From positions 1 through 14,067 of the forward strand of contig JAEWZG010000052.1 in the NCBI GenBank assembly GCA_023395435.1: DNA of 14,067 nt, written 5' to 3'. Position 1 is the first letter of the stretch, and each line of letters opens with the position of its first letter. Both the position numbers and the translations under genes were made by a program. Positions 12,709 through 14,067 of this stretch are shown here, one piece after another. Source of the DNA: Bacillota bacterium (GTDB lineage Bacteria > Bacillota > Clostridia > Oscillospirales > Ruminococcaceae). Under the pieces are notes generated by a model. The model did no database searches. It was not told the DNA's origin and saw nothing but the letters and a program-made list of their open reading frames with translations.

Positions 12709-13956
12709 ATGAGTTATATTGAAGATTTAGGTATAAAGGCAAAGGCAGCGAAATATGCTATCGGTACCGCTTCTTCATCAGATAAGAACGCCGCACTTGA
12801 AGCTATTGCAAATGAGCTTCTTGCTTCTGTCAGAATAATAATTACAGAAAATGAGTGCGACCTTCAGAGAGCAAGAACAAACGGAATGTCGCAGGCAATG
12901 CAAGACAGACTTATGCTTGATGAAAAGAGAATAAAGAACATTGCTAATGCAGTTCTTTCCCTCACAAAGCTTGAAGATCCTATTGGTTCTATTGACAGTG
13001 GAATACTTCGCCCGAATGGGCTGAGAATTGTCAAGACAAGAGTTCCACTCGGTGTTATAGGAATAATCTTTGAATCCCGTCCGAATGTTACTGTTGATGC
13101 TGGTGCACTTTGCTTGAAGGCAGGTAATGCTGTAATCCTAAGAGGTGGAAAGGAAGCTATAAATTCAAACATATGTCTTGTAAATATTATGAGAACAGCT
13201 ATTGAAAAGGTCGGTTTGCCTGCTGACTGTATTCAGCTTGTTGAGGATATTTCACGAGAAACCGCAACACTGATGATGAAACTTAATGAATACATTGACG
13301 TTCTTATTCCACGTGGCGGTGCTGGACTTATCAATGCTGTTATACAGAATGCAACTGTTCCTGTCATTGAAACTGGCACAGGTAACTGTCACGTGTTCGT
13401 TGACACATCAGCAGATTTAAAAATGGCTGTTGATATTGTTGACAACGGAAAAACACAACGTCCATCTGTATGCAACGCTGTTGAAAGCTGCCTTGTTCAC
13501 AAGGATATTGCAGAAGAGTTCCTATATAAGCTTAAAAGACGTCTTGACCAACATAATGTTGAAATCCGAGGTTGTGAACTCACTAGGAAAATTCTTGGTG
13601 ATTGTGTAATCCCTGCAACAGAAGATGATTATGCAACAGAATTTCTTGATTATATTATTTCGATAAAAGTTGTTAATGATGTTAATGAAGCTATTGAACA
13701 TATTCAGAAATACTCAACAGGACATTCAGAATGTATCGTTACATCAAGCCTTTTGAGTGCTGAAGAATTCCAAAAACGCATTGACGCAGCAGCAGTTTAT
13801 GTAAATGCTTCAACTAGATTTACAGACGGTGAAGAATTCGGGCTTGGAGCTGAAATAGGTATATCAACACAAAAACTCCACGCAAGAGGTCCTATGGGCT
13901 TGCGGGAGCTTACAAGTATAAAATATTTAATCAACGGAAGCGGACAAATTCGATAG
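12709..13956 (+). CDS. proA: Glutamate-5-semialdehyde dehydrogenase (gamma-glutamyl phosphate reductase)
   Basis: 415 residues, full length. It reduces gamma-glutamyl phosphate with NADPH to glutamate-5-semialdehyde (EC 1.2.1.41), which cyclises to pyrroline-5-carboxylate. The aldehyde dehydrogenase fold shows PLGVIGIIFESRPNVT (113-128), LRGGKEA and IPRGG; the catalytic cysteine is C255 in TQRPSVCNAVES. HVFVD and the C-terminal GPMGLRELTSIKY are typical of ProA. Its ATG follows the proB stop with no gap; GGAG lies about 10 bases upstream within proB. The two products are expected to act as a complex that shields the labile phosphate. ProC, which would finish the pathway, is not in the window. 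Confidence 0.97.
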   Translation: MSYIEDLGIKAKAAKYAIGTASSSDKNAALEAIANELLASVRIIITENECDLQRARTNGMSQAMQDRLMLDEKRIKNIANAVLSLTKLEDPIGSIDSGILRPNGLRIVKTRVPLGVIGIIFESRPNVTVDAGALCLKAGNAVILRGGKEAINSNICLVNIMRTAIEKVGLPADCIQLVEDISRETATLMMKLNEYIDVLIPRGGAGLINAVIQNATVPVIETGTGNCHVFVDTSADLKMAVDIVDNGKTQRPSVCNAVESCLVHKDIAEEFLYKLKRRLDQHNVEIRGCELTRKILGDCVIPATEDDYATEFLDYIISIKVVNDVNEAIEHIQKYSTGHSECIVTSSLLSAEEFQKRIDAAAVYVNASTRFTDGEEFGLGAEIGISTQKLHARGPMGLRELTSIKYLINGSGQIR

Positions 13957-13970
13957 GAGGTTTAGCAAAA

Positions 13971-14067
13971 ATGGGAAGAAAGAAAAAAACAAAATATATT
14001 CCTGCCCCTACCGGTGAAGATCTTGAAAGAATTGAAGCTGGTGAAAAATTCTCGGACATAACTGCCG
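13971..14067 (+). CDS. Unknown protein, 5' part cut by the window edge
   Basis: AGGAGG (13955-13960) overlaps the proA stop and precedes ATG at 13971 by 10 bases. The first 32 residues begin MGRKKKTKYIPAPTGEDLER and continue as a helical, charged segment. The very basic start with no signal peptide suggests a small cytosolic or RNA-binding protein. It is not proC, which starts with a glycine-rich nucleotide-binding loop. No family is recognised from so short a piece. It is the fifth gene of the operon. Confidence 0.75.
   Translation, partial: MGRKKKTKYIPAPTGEDLERIEAGEKFSDITA

Noticed and set aside
12864..13172. 102-codon minus-strand frame inside proA
   Set aside because: It is antisense to strongly conserved proA coding sequence, has no ribosome binding site and no recognisable product.

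Overview
The window reads as chromosome of a low-G+C, anaerobic Gram-positive bacterium of the Clostridia, most like the Ruminococcus/Oscillospiraceae group. This is an inference from AGGAGG-type ribosome binding sites, TTGACA/TATAAT promoters, short intrinsic terminators, A+T-rich codon use and the gene set (DUF368, DegV, eukaryote-type HisA, AraC with effector domain, PUA-less ProB). No phage, plasmid, insertion sequence or CRISPR array is visible.

Layout. Bases 1-575 hold the 3' end of a DUF368 polyprenyl-phosphate translocase, which converges through a bidirectional terminator on a minus-strand pair (606-2283): a spore-photoproduct-lyase-like radical SAM protein translationally coupled to an orphan HisA of the eukaryotic type. 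A divergent, well-formed promoter drives a DegV fatty-acid-binding protein (2404-3276). A tRNA-Arg(ACG) follows (3383-3459), then about 600 bases with a possible decayed ORF, a strong terminator and a palindrome-rich leader before an AraC/GyrI-like regulator (4076-4939). Bases 4991-5621 are a gene graveyard: a frameshifted lipoprotein start, a fragment of a DHCW-motif cupin, and an unrecognised minus-strand fragment. GMP synthase guaA (5622-7163) and an AAC(6')-like GNAT acetyltransferase (7315-7809) follow, each with its own terminator.

Bases 7834-10441 are an accessory-looking minus-strand block. It contains a ferredoxin-like scrap, a pyridoxamine-phosphate-oxidase-fold protein, an isochorismatase-family hydrolase, a small membrane-anchored protein, and an unusually A+T-rich protein that carries a HEPN-type RNxxxH motif behind a near-consensus promoter. 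The last two are the most interesting genes here: they are candidates for a small RNase-based defence or toxin module, which is inference only.

Bases 10582-14067 form a plus-strand operon: a small membrane protein, a D-2-hydroxyacid dehydrogenase, proB and proA, and the start of another small basic protein. All are separated by 0-14 bases and read from one promoter. ProB and ProA make glutamate-5-semialdehyde for proline. No proC is in view. Nothing in the window amounts to a demonstrated new system; the HEPN-motif gene and its neighbour are the best lead.
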